Assembly: GCA_031385005.1 (NCBI GenBank)
Contig: JANNBB010000045.1
Location: forward strand, 1-64,000
DNA: 64,000 nt
From: JADKIH01 sp031385005
GTDB taxonomy: Bacteria; Bacteroidota; Bacteroidia; AKYH767-A; 2013-40CM-41-45
Direction of reading: 5' to 3'
The position numbers and the translations under genes were made by a program. Below, in pieces: positions 1 through 9,198 of this stretch. The notes beneath the pieces are model-generated. The model was given only the letters and a program-made list of their open reading frames with translations, had not been told where the DNA came from and searched no databases. Positions within the stretch are counted from its first letter, which is position 1. Each line of letters opens with the position of its first letter.

Positions 1-1
1 T

Positions 2-172
2 TCCCAAAATATTGATAAGTACTTCAGAGTTGGACTTCAAAATAGATTCGCTCTCCCGTTCGTGGACGGCCATCGCACCTCTTCGATAAATGATTTCGTT
101 TTCCTTGGTTGTTCTATTAAAAGGAAAACTTATTTAAATAAAATTTTTACAGACGTCATAATAAAAAAATAA
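2..172 (+). CDS. 3' end of an unidentified gene (truncated by window edge)
   Basis: An open frame enters from the left edge and runs 56 codons to a TAA at 170-172. The translation ends in IFTDVIIKK and contains the stretch RFALPFVDGHRTSSINDFVF. The composition looks protein-like rather than random, and the stop lies 12 bp before the stop of the convergent methyltransferase gene, a normal gene-end arrangement. The C-terminus is not a T9SS sorting domain. I do not recognise the family; the neighbour suggests surface polysaccharide or lipid modification, but that is only inference. Confidence 0.4.
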   Translation, partial: SQNIDKYFRVGLQNRFALPFVDGHRTSSINDFVFLGCSIKRKTYLNKIFTDVIIKK

Positions 173-184
173 TTAGCTAATTGG

Positions 185-898
185 TCAATTGACCCGGCAC
201 CAAAGCTTCTGCACCCCGTAAATATACTCCGCTTCAAAAACTTCTATCTTACATTCCTTTAACAAGTCGCGCAATTCATAACGATCGAACTCGGTGATGT
301 GATCGTCGTCGGAATAAATGAGCTTGCAGTTTAAATCTTTGCGGTAGTGATTGAGATAATAACGGTCGAAATCCGGAAGCTCTATGTAAATACGTTCGAA
401 ATAATCTTTGAAACTTAACAGAAATCCTTTGGGGTCGTCGAGGTGTTCAAGTATGTGGGAAAGAATTAACGTATCGAATTTTTCCGTATTATTTTTTAAG
501 TAGTCAAGGGCTTCGGCATGAAGAAAGGTCAGGTTTTCTTTTTGGTAACGCTCTTTCGCTGTATGAATTGCTTTTTCATTGTAGTCGATTCCAACAACTT
601 CTTTCGCCTTCTCCGCAATCATAAAACTGATGTCGCCCAGATTACAACCCAGGTCCAATACCCTGTTCGTTGAATCAATATGATTCAGTATGGTTTTTTT
701 TGTGAAGTAACGCCAGGGATGGTCGTTGGGCTTATAAACAACAAAGGACATTTCATGTGCCAGCCGGTCGAAAATCCACTCCAGATCGAGGTATAAGCGA
801 ATCTTAGTCCTCTTGCTCAGCGGTAGAATCTTATGTAAACGGTAAAGGATGGTTAATAGAAGAATCCGGGGCTTCTTTCTTTCTAATTTTACTCCCAT
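185..898 (-). CDS. Class I SAM-dependent methyltransferase
   Basis: This 237-residue protein has the Rossmann-fold SAM site: motif I VLDLGCNLGDI at residues 80-90, the acidic ribose-binding residue D105 in VVGIDYN, and the post-IV region LSHILEHLDDP at 146-156, as in small-molecule methyltransferases of the Methyltransf_11/23 type. The N-terminal 60 residues are basic and hydrophobic and lie outside the core fold; they may help membrane or substrate binding. No substrate can be named. It converges on the partial gene at the left edge, and 425 bp without genes lie upstream of its start. The family is clear; the acceptor is unknown. Confidence 0.85.
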   Translation of the reverse strand: MGVKLERKKPRILLLTILYRLHKILPLSKRTKIRLYLDLEWIFDRLAHEMSFVVYKPNDHPWRYFTKKTILNHIDSTNRVLDLGCNLGDISFMIAEKAKEVVGIDYNEKAIHTAKERYQKENLTFLHAEALDYLKNNTEKFDTLILSHILEHLDDPKGFLLSFKDYFERIYIELPDFDRYYLNHYRKDLNCKLIYSDDDHITEFDRYELRDLLKECKIEVFEAEYIYGVQKLWCRVN

Positions 899-1323
899 TT
901 TAATTAAATTCTATCGATTTTGGTTGAACTTTTTTCAAAAATCAATTTCACCTCCCCAAATAATTGAAGCGATAAATTGTATTGTACGAATTAAGAATAA
1001 AATCAGCCCCCTGTGATTGCTTTCACCCCCTGTTTATTAATTAGTTATTAACGAATATGAAAAAGTGCGATTCTCCGGTTATCAATCAAGTGCAAAAATT
1101 CGTCATTAACAACTGACTTTCAGGCAACTGAATCAGTACCATTTTTCATCCTTACTTTTATTTTAACAATTGGCATGTTTAGGCTGATAGTAAACGTCCG
1201 GATTCTATCATTTTCCTGATTTAGATGAAAAAAGCAATGATTTTTCAGAAAAAAATTTTCTAGTCCTCAATTGAATTCTCTACATTTATGCTCTAAAAAT
1301 ATCTCCTAACTAAAATTAAACTC
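899..1323. other. Intergenic region between divergent genes
   Basis: About 425 bp of AT-rich DNA separate the minus-strand methyltransferase from the plus-strand T9SS protein. It must carry both promoters. A TACATTTA stretch at 1281-1288, 43 bp before the T9SS start, resembles the Bacteroidota -7 element but has no TTG at the expected distance upstream. I see no open frame or repeat of note. Confidence 0.4.
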
Positions 1324-3162
1324 ATGAAAAAAAATTACTTAACATCTTTCATCGTCCTGTTAGGTAGTGTGGCCATACTGAATGCCGCTACTACTCCTCA
1401 ACAGGGAAACAAAAACGACGTAAAAGGTTCCAAAACCAATGTCGCTTCCGTAAATAATCAGGAATTAAAACAAACAGCCGGTAGCTCTGCAAGTCATCTG
1501 GTAATGAAGAACATTTCTTCTTCCAATACTACCAACTTCGTTTGCAGCCCAACTATCTTTACTGATAATTTCGACGGATTAAATGACACTTCTTCTCTAC
1601 AGGCAAGAGGTTATAAAACCTACTTCCGTGGAGGTGGTGTACCGGGAACATCACCAACTTGGTTTAATGGAAATCCCCTTGTTTTCAGTGCCTTTAACGG
1701 ACCGGCTGATGGTTACGTAGGTTCCAACTTTAATTCTGTTACGGGTGCTAACAACATCGACAACTGGCTGGTTCTTCCTGCTCTGAATGTAAGCGTTGGC
1801 GACTTTGTTTCTTTTTACTCACAAAGTCCTGCAGGTTCTACAATCCCTGATTCAATAAAAGTGATGTATTCTCCGGCAGGTGATTCTGTTCCAGAAGCAC
1901 TTACTTGGGTATTATTAGGCGAATTTAAAGTAAACGTAAACGGTGTTTGGGAATTTAAATCATTTAATATTCCTACTGCTAGTGCAACAGGTCGTATTGC
2001 TATTCGCTATGCAGTTGTTGATGGTGGCCCAACCGGTGCTAACAGTGATTATATCGGAATTGATCAGCTGGACGTCGCTAGTCCTACAGTGGATGATGCA
2101 AAGCTGTTGGCTATTACTTCTCCGGTATCTGCTTGTGTACTTTCTGCAGCTGAGTCAGTTTCTGTAAGCATCGTAAACGTTGGTTCAGATTCTCTTCCTT
2201 CTTCTTTTGATGTTGCTTTCTCTATCGATGGCGGAACTCCTGTTGTTGAAACGGCATCTGCTTTAGTTGGTCCCGGCGACACACTTCTTTACACTTTTAC
2301 CGGAACTGCAGATTTATCTGTTATCGGAGCACACACCGTTCAAGCATATACTTTAATCGGAACAGATGGCAATCAGTGTAATGATTCTGCTCTTATTACA
2401 GTATCGAGCTTTACACCTGATACTCCTCTTACCACTCTTTATTCAATGGGCTTCGAATTAACTGAAGATTTTTCTGATTGGGTAGTTGAAGACGGAAATG
2501 CCGATGCAACTTTCTGGGATCCGATTGACGTTAATCCACACTCCGGAACCTTCTGTATGCGTAAACCCGGAAGCGGTTCTCCAGATAACGATTGGTTATT
2601 CACAAGCTGTTTATCTATGACAGGCGGTGCTTCTTATACACTCGACTACTGGTATAAAGTATTTGAACTTACTACTCCTTGCGAAATGGAAGCTTTCATC
2701 GGCTCCGCTCAAAATGCTGCTTCTATGACTCAATTGCTTATTTCAAATCCGATTCCAACTGATACAATTTATCAGCACGCTATCATCGTATTTACTGTTC
2801 CAAATAACGGTACATACTCTATCGGTTTCCATGCATTCTCTGCAGCGGGTTCAAGTTCAATCAGACTGGATGATATCAATTTAGATGACGGTACTTTCAT
2901 CGGTATCAATAAAGTTGAAAACAGTGTTGTAAATGTTTACCCGAATCCGACGATCGGCTTCTTCGCTTTACATTCACCTGCAACTGTTAAAGATGCTACT
3001 GTAGAAGTGTTCGATATGAACGGTCAGCTTGTGTATTCTAACCACGTTGGTTTACTCTCTCACCTGACAGTCGATTTAAGTAAATACTCAAACGGTGTTT
3101 ACAATGTAAGAGTAACTTCAAACACTACTGTTGAAAATCACAGAGTGGTTGTAAATAAATAA
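1324..3162 (+). CDS. T9SS type A sorting-domain protein with choice-of-anchor J domains
   Basis: A secreted 612-residue protein. Residues 1-21 form a signal peptide (MKKNYLTSFIVLLGSVAILNA). Residues about 75-250 contain a jelly-roll choice-of-anchor J/MAM-like domain (FTDNFDGLND, NNIDNWLVLPALNV). A CARDB-like beta domain with two Cys follows at about 255-360, and a second anchor-J-like domain (MGFELTEDFSDWV, DNDWLFTSCLSM) at about 375-525. The last 75 residues are a Por secretion tail (VYPNPTIGFF, YSNGVYNVRVTS, VVVNK). It should cross the inner membrane by Sec and the outer membrane by T9SS and end at the cell surface or outside. It is a single gene followed by a strong hairpin terminator. 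The ligand is unknown. Confidence 0.9.
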   Translation: MKKNYLTSFIVLLGSVAILNAATTPQQGNKNDVKGSKTNVASVNNQELKQTAGSSASHLVMKNISSSNTTNFVCSPTIFTDNFDGLNDTSSLQARGYKTYFRGGGVPGTSPTWFNGNPLVFSAFNGPADGYVGSNFNSVTGANNIDNWLVLPALNVSVGDFVSFYSQSPAGSTIPDSIKVMYSPAGDSVPEALTWVLLGEFKVNVNGVWEFKSFNIPTASATGRIAIRYAVVDGGPTGANSDYIGIDQLDVASPTVDDAKLLAITSPVSACVLSAAESVSVSIVNVGSDSLPSSFDVAFSIDGGTPVVETASALVGPGDTLLYTFTGTADLSVIGAHTVQAYTLIGTDGNQCNDSALITVSSFTPDTPLTTLYSMGFELTEDFSDWVVEDGNADATFWDPIDVNPHSGTFCMRKPGSGSPDNDWLFTSCLSMTGGASYTLDYWYKVFELTTPCEMEAFIGSAQNAASMTQLLISNPIPTDTIYQHAIIVFTVPNNGTYSIGFHAFSAAGSSSIRLDDINLDDGTFIGINKVENSVVNVYPNPTIGFFALHSPATVKDATVEVFDMNGQLVYSNHVGLLSHLTVDLSKYSNGVYNVRVTSNTTVENHRVVVNK

Positions 3163-3182
3163 TTCAGCTTTTTCATTTTTTG

Positions 3183-3217
3183 ACCGGGTAAGCCATGAGG
3201 TTTACCCGGTTTTTTTA
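3183..3217 (+). terminator. Rho-independent terminator after the T9SS gene
   Basis: A 9-bp perfect stem, ACCGGGTAA (3183-3191) with TTACCCGGT (3202-3210), is followed by a run of T. It lies 20 bp after the T9SS stop codon and before the end of the convergent thrC. Confidence 0.85.
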
Positions 3218-3247
3218 TTACCACATACGAGAATTAATATTTCAGAA

Positions 3248-4543
3248 TTATAAAGATGATAAATAGTCCTTCAATTCAGAAAAGTCGGATGAAATCAGGT
3301 GAGCTGTTTTTGTTTTCGAACGAAGTTTTTCCAGTGCAGGAGGAAGCGGCACTGAGATTTTCAATACTCTTTCCACCGTGTCGATAAACTTGGCGGGATG
3401 AGCGGTTTCTAAAATGATTCCGTTTGAACCCGGATGAGCAGACAAATATTTTTCCCATCCGGCAATTCCGACAGCACCATGCGGGTCGGTGATGTATCCT
3501 TTTTCAATGTAAATCCTCTTCATCATCGCTTCCGTTTCGCTGTCAGAAACAGAAAAAGCAGTAATCGCTTGTTGAATTTCGGGAAGTGAATTGTTAAAAA
3601 GTTCCAGCATGCGTCCGAAGTTGCTTGGATTACCAACATCCATGGCATTGGAAATAGTAGCCAGGGAAGGACGCGGAGTAAAACCTTTTCCGGAAAGATA
3701 TAAGGGCACCGTATCATTTACATTCGTAGCAGCAACGAAATGCGAAACCGGTAGTCCGATACATTGGGCAAACAAACCGGCAGTGAGATTTCCGAAATTA
3801 CCGCTGGGGATAGTGAAAACAACTTTTTCCTTATCCGGTAATTGCGCATAGGAGGAAAAATAATAAACCATCTGCGGAATCAGCCGTGCTATATTGATGC
3901 TGTTAGCACTTGATAAACGGTATTGAGCAGATAAATCTTTATCTAAAAAAGCACTCTTCACCATGCGCTGGCAGTCGTCGAATGTGCCCTTCACCTCTAT
4001 GGCACGGATATTTCCGCCATAGGTTGTCAGTTGTTTCTCCTGAAGGTCGCTTACGCCTCCGGAAGGATAGAGAATAATAACTTCAATGCCTTCTACATTA
4101 AAAAATCCATCCGCTACTGCCCCACCGGTGTCGCCTGATGTGGCGACTAAAATAGTCAGCCGCTTTTTTTCGCCGATATTTAAATAAGACATGATGCGCG
4201 CCATGAAGCGTGCGCCGAAATCTTTAAATGCAAGCGTGGGTCCGTGAAACAATTCCGCTACATAAGAATGCGAATTCAGTTTGACTAAAGGAACGGAAAA
4301 ATTAAATGCCTCTTTACAGATTTTCTCGAGTTCTGCAGCGGGAATATCCGGTTCGGCGAATTTTTTACAAATCGCATAGCCGATGGCAGACATTTCCATT
4401 TCTTTCAATGCAGAGAAAAATGAAGCCGATAGTTTTTCGAATTTCTCCGGCATAAACAATCCATTGTCTTCCGGAAGTCCTTTTAAAACGGCATGGCGGA
4501 ATGAATAGAAGGAGGATTTATTTTTTGTTGAATAATATTTCAC
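3248..4543 (-). CDS. thrC: Threonine synthase
   Basis: Last step of threonine biosynthesis: O-phospho-L-homoserine to L-threonine, PLP-dependent and cytosolic. The 431-residue length and the motif GPTLAFKDFGARFM, with the Schiff-base lysine at about K107, match the long bacterial threonine synthase family. Other signatures are ILVATSGDTGGAVADGF (substrate and PLP phosphate contacts) and FTIPSGNFGNLTAGL. The N-terminal MKYYSTKN is typical of the family. It is the third gene of the minus-strand order thrA-thrB-thrC, 68 bp after the thrB stop, so it is probably co-transcribed although the gap could hold its own promoter. It converges on the T9SS gene. Confidence 0.97.
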   Translation of the reverse strand: MKYYSTKNKSSFYSFRHAVLKGLPEDNGLFMPEKFEKLSASFFSALKEMEMSAIGYAICKKFAEPDIPAAELEKICKEAFNFSVPLVKLNSHSYVAELFHGPTLAFKDFGARFMARIMSYLNIGEKKRLTILVATSGDTGGAVADGFFNVEGIEVIILYPSGGVSDLQEKQLTTYGGNIRAIEVKGTFDDCQRMVKSAFLDKDLSAQYRLSSANSINIARLIPQMVYYFSSYAQLPDKEKVVFTIPSGNFGNLTAGLFAQCIGLPVSHFVAATNVNDTVPLYLSGKGFTPRPSLATISNAMDVGNPSNFGRMLELFNNSLPEIQQAITAFSVSDSETEAMMKRIYIEKGYITDPHGAVGIAGWEKYLSAHPGSNGIILETAHPAKFIDTVERVLKISVPLPPALEKLRSKTKTAHLISSDFSELKDYLSSL

Positions 4544-4611
4544 TAAAAATTTTTCTGTTTATGGTATGTATATCTTCAGTTTAAAAGTAACTATAAAAAA
4601 TGCGTACGGAA

Positions 4612-5544
4612 TTATTGAATTACCCTTACACCCTTTTGATTCACAGTAGAAATATAAGCAGTATTTCTGATCTTCTTTTTCCTGAATTCAGCTTGCATGG
4701 CTTTGGCAACAGTTTCCGCTGACTTCTTCCCTTCGCAAAAAGCGAAAATAGATGGTCCGGAACCACTGATGCTGCAACCAAGCGCACCCTGTTGCAAGGC
4801 AGCGGCTTTCACGTCTGTGAAACAGGGAATGAGTTCGGCCCTATAAGGTTCTGCGACATGATCGGAAACAGAACGGCCGATCAGTCCGTAATCGTTAGTA
4901 TACAATCCGGAAACCAATGCGGCAGTATTCGACCACTGTGCAATGCCGTCTTTCATCGGAATTTTTTCGGGTAAAACGGCACGGGAGTTTTTTGTTAAAA
5001 CTTCAACATCGGGATGAACAACGACGACCAATAATTTACCGGGAGAAGGAAGAGAAATTACTTCAAATGGATCGTAGGAACGAACCAAAACAATTCCACC
5101 CAACATACAGGGAGCGGCATTGTCGGCATGTGCCGCGCCACTTGCTATCTTTTCTCCTGCCATGGCGAAAGGAATTAATTCTTTTCTTGAAAAAGGTCGA
5201 CCGAATAATTCATTTAATGCGAATACACCGGCAACAGCACTGGCGGCACTGGATCCGAGTCCGCTGCCGAGTGGCATTTTTTTCTTCAGGTAAATATCGA
5301 AACCTTTTTTTAATTCGAGCGCATGCAACAATGCCTGAATGGCAACACCGGCGGTATTTTTTTTGGGATCGAGTGATAATTTTTTGTTGTCACCGGTGAT
5401 GCTGCGAATAATAAGCTTACGGGAATCGTTGGCAATTAAAGTGAGTTCGTCGCCGGGAGCGGCAATAGCCAATCCCATGGCATCGAAACCGCAACCCAAA
5501 TTGGCAACAGTAGCAGGAGCGAATACGGTGACTTTCTTTTTCAT
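4612..5544 (-). CDS. thrB: Homoserine kinase
   Basis: Phosphorylates L-homoserine to O-phosphohomoserine with ATP. It is a GHMP kinase of 310 residues with the glycine-rich ATP loop PLGSGLGSSAASA at 91-103, the N-terminal motif VFAPATVANLGCGFDAMG, and the C-terminal GHMP motif GALGCSISGSGPSIFAF. Its ATG directly abuts the thrA stop codon (no bases between), implying translational coupling, and thrC follows. All catalytic motifs are present and the length is normal. Confidence 0.97.
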   Translation of the reverse strand: MKKKVTVFAPATVANLGCGFDAMGLAIAAPGDELTLIANDSRKLIIRSITGDNKKLSLDPKKNTAGVAIQALLHALELKKGFDIYLKKKMPLGSGLGSSAASAVAGVFALNELFGRPFSRKELIPFAMAGEKIASGAAHADNAAPCMLGGIVLVRSYDPFEVISLPSPGKLLVVVVHPDVEVLTKNSRAVLPEKIPMKDGIAQWSNTAALVSGLYTNDYGLIGRSVSDHVAEPYRAELIPCFTDVKAAALQQGALGCSISGSGPSIFAFCEGKKSAETVAKAMQAEFRKKKIRNTAYISTVNQKGVRVIQ

Positions 5545-7998
5545 TTATTCGAAGTACTTAGCGATGCTGATGATTTCAGAAAAAACTCCGGCGGCGGTTA
5601 CTTCCGCACCTGCACCGGGACCTTTGACTACGAGGGGACGATCGTGATAACGTTCTGTTGTGAATGAAATAATGTTGTCGCTGCCTGATAAATTATAAAA
5701 GGGATGATTGCTGTCAACTTCTTCCAGACTAATCGATGCTTTTTCACCGTCCAGTTTGGCGATGAAGCGTAACACTTTTTTCTTATCGGCTGCTTTCTTT
5801 CTGATGTTTTCAAAATGGGCATTATTTTTTTCCAGTTCTTTGAAAAAATCATCCACACTTTTTGCACGCATGCAGGAGGCCGGCAGCAACTGATTTATTT
5901 TGATATCATTTAACTCCATTTTAGCGCCGGTCTCACGGGCGAGGATTAACAATTTTCTGGCAACATCTTTTCCACTGAGATCGACACGCGGGTCGGGCTC
6001 TGTGTATCCGCGTTTCTTGGCTTCTTTCACGATGTGACTGAAGGAAGTTCCCGCATCGAAATTGTTGAAGATGAAAGAAAGCGTTCCACTCAAAACGGCT
6101 TCGATGCGAATGATTCTGTCGCCGCTCGACATCAGGTCGTTTAATGTTGTGATAACCGGAAGGCCGGCACCGACATTTGTCTCATATAGAAAACGGACGT
6201 TGCCTTTATTTGCATTGTCACGCAAGTTTATATATTGTGCATACTTGCCGGAGTTAGCTACTTTATTAGGCGTAACGATGGAAATACTGTTTTTCAAAAT
6301 GTCGGCATAACAAGATGCAATTTTTTCATCGGATGTGCAGTCGACAAAAATACTTTGCGACAGATTCATCTCTTTCATGTGTTCTACGAATTGGTGGATA
6401 TCCATTTTCTGTTCGGACTTATCCAGCAGATCAGAATATTTCAACAGGGAAAGTCCATCAGGATCGAATACCATCTTTTTTGAATTGGCTATTCCCGTGA
6501 TTTTTATTTCGAGGGAACGCGCCCTTTTCAAATGATCGCGATGAATAGCAATTTGCTTGATGAGTGTGCCACCGATGAGTCCTGTTCCTACGAGAAAAAC
6601 GGAAAGTGTTTTTACATCCGATAAGAAAAACGATTGATGAAGAGAGTTTAAGGCCTTATGGAGATTGTGGTTATGAATGACCGTAGAAATATTTAATTCC
6701 GAAGACCCTTGTGCGGTGGCGACAACACTGATACCATTTTTTCCCAGCGCCTGAAACATTTTACCTGAAACACCCGGAGTATGTCGCATGTTTTCGCCGA
6801 TGACGGCAATAATTGAAAGATCACTTTCCACTCTCACCTTTTCGATGAGCTTAGCGCGAATCTCAAGTCTGAAAGCGTCTTCGATTGCTTGTTGAGCATG
6901 TCCCGCATCTTCCGGTTTTACAGCAAAGCTGATTGTATGCTCCGAAGAACCCTGAGTGATGAGTATGACATTTATTTTGGCCTGAGAGAGGGCCCCGAAT
7001 AATCGGGCTGATATTCCGGCTACTCCGACCATTCCGCTTCCCTGAAGTGTAAGCAAAGAAATTTTATCGATGGAGGAAATTCCTTTGATGAGGAAAGAAG
7101 GATCGGCCGGTTTGGTCGAAATAAATGTACCGGGATGTTCTGGCTTGAATGTATTTAAAATTCGCAGCGGAATTTTTTTATCAAGTGCGGGTTGAATGGT
7201 AGGCGGATGAATGACCTTAGCTCCGAAATGAGACATTTCCATGGCTTCTTCATAGGTCATAGTACGAATGGAAAATGCTTTTCTTACTTTTCTCGGATCG
7301 GCAGTCATAACTCCATCAACATCTGTCCATATCTGAATTTCCGAAGCATCCAATGCGGCTCCGAAAATAGCAGCCGTGTAATCCGATCCGCCTCGTCCGA
7401 GCGTAGTCATTTCACCTTTGGATGTGGAAGAGATAAAACCTGTAATGACAACGACGCTTTTTGATTTCACGAAAACATCGCGGATATTTTTATTGGTCAC
7501 ATTAAAATTAACCTTCGCTGATCCGAAGTTTTCATCGGTACGAATGACCGTTCTGGCATCGAGGAAATCAGAAGAAATTTTCCGGGACTGAAAATAGTGT
7601 GCAATTATTTTAGCCGACAACACTTCTCCATGTCCGCTTAAAAAGTCGAGTGTACGAAAAGACAATTCTTTAACAAGAAAAACTCCATGCAGGATATCAT
7701 GCAAGGAAGCAAAAGTCTCTTCCAGAAAATGATGAAGTTTTTTGTCACGCTGAAGATTCAGTTCTTTAACCGCACGCTGGTGCCTTTCACGGATATCTCT
7801 GAACACATTGATGTATTCTTCGTCACGCGCGGCAGCCAGGCGGCTCATCTTAATCAATTCATCTGTCACACCGCCAAATGCGGAAACGACGACACCGATC
7901 TTTTTATGTTTTTTTACCAATCCGTTAACGATATCTGCAACGTCTGAAATACGTTGTGCATTGGCTACGGAAGTCCCCCCAAATTTGATTACAATCAT
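5545..7998 (-). CDS. thrA: Bifunctional aspartate kinase / homoserine dehydrogenase I
   Basis: Carries out the first and third steps from aspartate to homoserine. The 817-residue fusion has an N-terminal aspartokinase domain (KFGGTS at 5-10, TTLGRGGSDYTAAIF, IWTDVDGVMTADPR; about 1-290), two central ACT-type regulatory segments (about 310-460, including VGVAGISARLFGALSQAKINV and GVSGKMFQALGKNGI), and a C-terminal homoserine dehydrogenase domain with the NAD(P) loop VFLVGTGLIGGTL and the catalytic region YETNVGAGLPVI. The ACT region suggests feedback control by threonine, as in the E. coli ThrA family. It is the first thr gene, followed without a gap by thrB; the trpG/pabA-like gene ends 51 bp upstream. 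I see no leader-peptide attenuator in that gap. Confidence 0.97.
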   Translation of the reverse strand: MIVIKFGGTSVANAQRISDVADIVNGLVKKHKKIGVVVSAFGGVTDELIKMSRLAAARDEEYINVFRDIRERHQRAVKELNLQRDKKLHHFLEETFASLHDILHGVFLVKELSFRTLDFLSGHGEVLSAKIIAHYFQSRKISSDFLDARTVIRTDENFGSAKVNFNVTNKNIRDVFVKSKSVVVITGFISSTSKGEMTTLGRGGSDYTAAIFGAALDASEIQIWTDVDGVMTADPRKVRKAFSIRTMTYEEAMEMSHFGAKVIHPPTIQPALDKKIPLRILNTFKPEHPGTFISTKPADPSFLIKGISSIDKISLLTLQGSGMVGVAGISARLFGALSQAKINVILITQGSSEHTISFAVKPEDAGHAQQAIEDAFRLEIRAKLIEKVRVESDLSIIAVIGENMRHTPGVSGKMFQALGKNGISVVATAQGSSELNISTVIHNHNLHKALNSLHQSFFLSDVKTLSVFLVGTGLIGGTLIKQIAIHRDHLKRARSLEIKITGIANSKKMVFDPDGLSLLKYSDLLDKSEQKMDIHQFVEHMKEMNLSQSIFVDCTSDEKIASCYADILKNSISIVTPNKVANSGKYAQYINLRDNANKGNVRFLYETNVGAGLPVITTLNDLMSSGDRIIRIEAVLSGTLSFIFNNFDAGTSFSHIVKEAKKRGYTEPDPRVDLSGKDVARKLLILARETGAKMELNDIKINQLLPASCMRAKSVDDFFKELEKNNAHFENIRKKAADKKKVLRFIAKLDGEKASISLEEVDSNHPFYNLSGSDNIISFTTERYHDRPLVVKGPGAGAEVTAAGVFSEIISIAKYFE

Positions 7999-8049
7999 AA
8001 TTTAAAAATAGAACTTAAATACGATTTTTACACTCAAAATGTTCACCCA

Positions 8050-8622
8050 TCAACACTCCATTAACCAATTCGACATCAACTGCTTACCGCAATCTGTAAG
8101 AATTGACTCCGGATGAAACTGAACGCCCCTTAACAACTGATTTTCATGGGTAATAGCCATCAGACAACCGGATTCGTCTTCTGCGGTTATCCGGAATTCG
8201 GCAGGAAGATTTTCCCGGTTTACGCTCCAGGAATGATAACGGCCGCCGAAAAACGGAGATTGAATTCCGCTGAATAGTTTTTCATTTTTATCTACGATGG
8301 TAATTGGTGAAGCAATGCCGTGAAAAACTTTTTTCATGTTGGAAATCTCCCCTCCTAATTCTTCAGCCATGGCCTGCATGCCTAAACAGACACCGAGTAT
8401 TGGTTTGGATTGAAAATATTTTCTGATGACTTGCTTGGTAATTCCTGACTCTGAGGGTAATCCGGGTCCGGGAGAAATTATTATTCTGTCATACTCCCCC
8501 ACTGCTGCCGGTGTAATCTGATCATTCCTGAACACATCGGTCTCTATTCCTTCAAACTGATCGGCGAGATGAAACAGGTTGTAGGTGAAAGAATCGTAAT
8601 TATCGAGAAGTAGAATTTTCAT
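8050..8622 (-). CDS. Class I glutamine amidotransferase, anthranilate/aminodeoxychorismate synthase component II
   Basis: Supplies ammonia from glutamine to a chorismate-using partner. With the ATG at 8622 the protein has 190 residues and starts MKILLLDNYDSFTYNL, the exact family N-terminus; an in-frame ATG seven codons upstream is less likely. The triad is visible: nucleophile C79 in GVCLGMQAM, H170 and E172 in GVQFHPES. TrpG and PabA cannot be separated by sequence and often one protein serves both; no trpE or pabB lies nearby. A TACTTTTG -7-like element (minus strand, 8632-8639) sits just ahead of the chosen start. It may be co-transcribed with thrABC, an uncommon partner. Confidence 0.88.
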   Translation of the reverse strand: MKILLLDNYDSFTYNLFHLADQFEGIETDVFRNDQITPAAVGEYDRIIISPGPGLPSESGITKQVIRKYFQSKPILGVCLGMQAMAEELGGEISNMKKVFHGIASPITIVDKNEKLFSGIQSPFFGGRYHSWSVNRENLPAEFRITAEDESGCLMAITHENQLLRGVQFHPESILTDCGKQLMSNWLMEC

Positions 8623-8761
8623 TTTCGAATGCAAAAGTATCAATGATAACCAATCCGCGAATTTTTTTTCATATTTGTACCGGATAAAAGCGGTAATGAA
8701 TGAATTGTTTGATTTATTTCCTTTTAATATCCATTAAGCTATCATCAAATTTAATAAGAAA

Positions 8762-9142
8762 ATGAAAAAAGTAATCCGAACTGAAAAAGCACCTGCTCCT
8801 ATCGGTCCATACAGTCAGGCCGTAATGACGGGCAATACGCTATACGTTTCCGGACAAATTGCAATCAATCCGGCAAACGGACAATTGGAAATTGTGAATG
8901 TAATCCGTGAAACAAATCAGGTGATGGAAAACATAGGCGCCATCCTGAAAGAAGCGGGATACGAATATTCTGATATTGTTAAGACGACGATCTTTCTTAC
9001 AGACATGAACAATTTCCAGGCGGTAAATGAAGTGTATGGAAGTTATTTTACAAAAGATTTTCCTGCAAGAGAAACGGTAGAAGTTTCGGTACTTCCGAAA
9101 AATGTGAATGTAGAAATTTCGGTAATTGCTGTCAGGAATTAA
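8762..9142 (+). CDS. ridA: RidA family reactive intermediate deaminase
   Basis: A 126-residue YjgF/YER057c/UK114 protein that hydrolyses reactive enamine/imine intermediates formed by PLP enzymes such as threonine dehydratase. Family signatures seen: KAPAPIGPYSQAV near the N-terminus, LYVSGQIAINPANG, and the C-terminal PARETVEVSVLPKNVNVEISVIAV containing the conserved arginine that binds the substrate carboxylate. It is divergent from the amidotransferase/thr cluster, which fits a role in amino-acid housekeeping. The gene stands alone on its strand and ends at a weak hairpin shared with the convergent M61 gene. Confidence 0.95.
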   Translation: MKKVIRTEKAPAPIGPYSQAVMTGNTLYVSGQIAINPANGQLEIVNVIRETNQVMENIGAILKEAGYEYSDIVKTTIFLTDMNNFQAVNEVYGSYFTKDFPARETVEVSVLPKNVNVEISVIAVRN

Positions 9143-9165
9143 TTCATGACATAGGCCTAGGTCTT

Positions 9166-9192
9166 GACGCAAGTTCTGACTTTGCGTCCTTT
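9166..9192 (+). terminator. Weak terminator-like hairpin between convergent genes
   Basis: A 7-bp stem, GACGCAA (9166-9172) with TTGCGTC (9182-9188), lies between ridA and the convergent M61 gene, with only a short pyrimidine tail. It may serve either direction. Confidence 0.35.
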
Positions 9193-9198
9193 CTCAAC

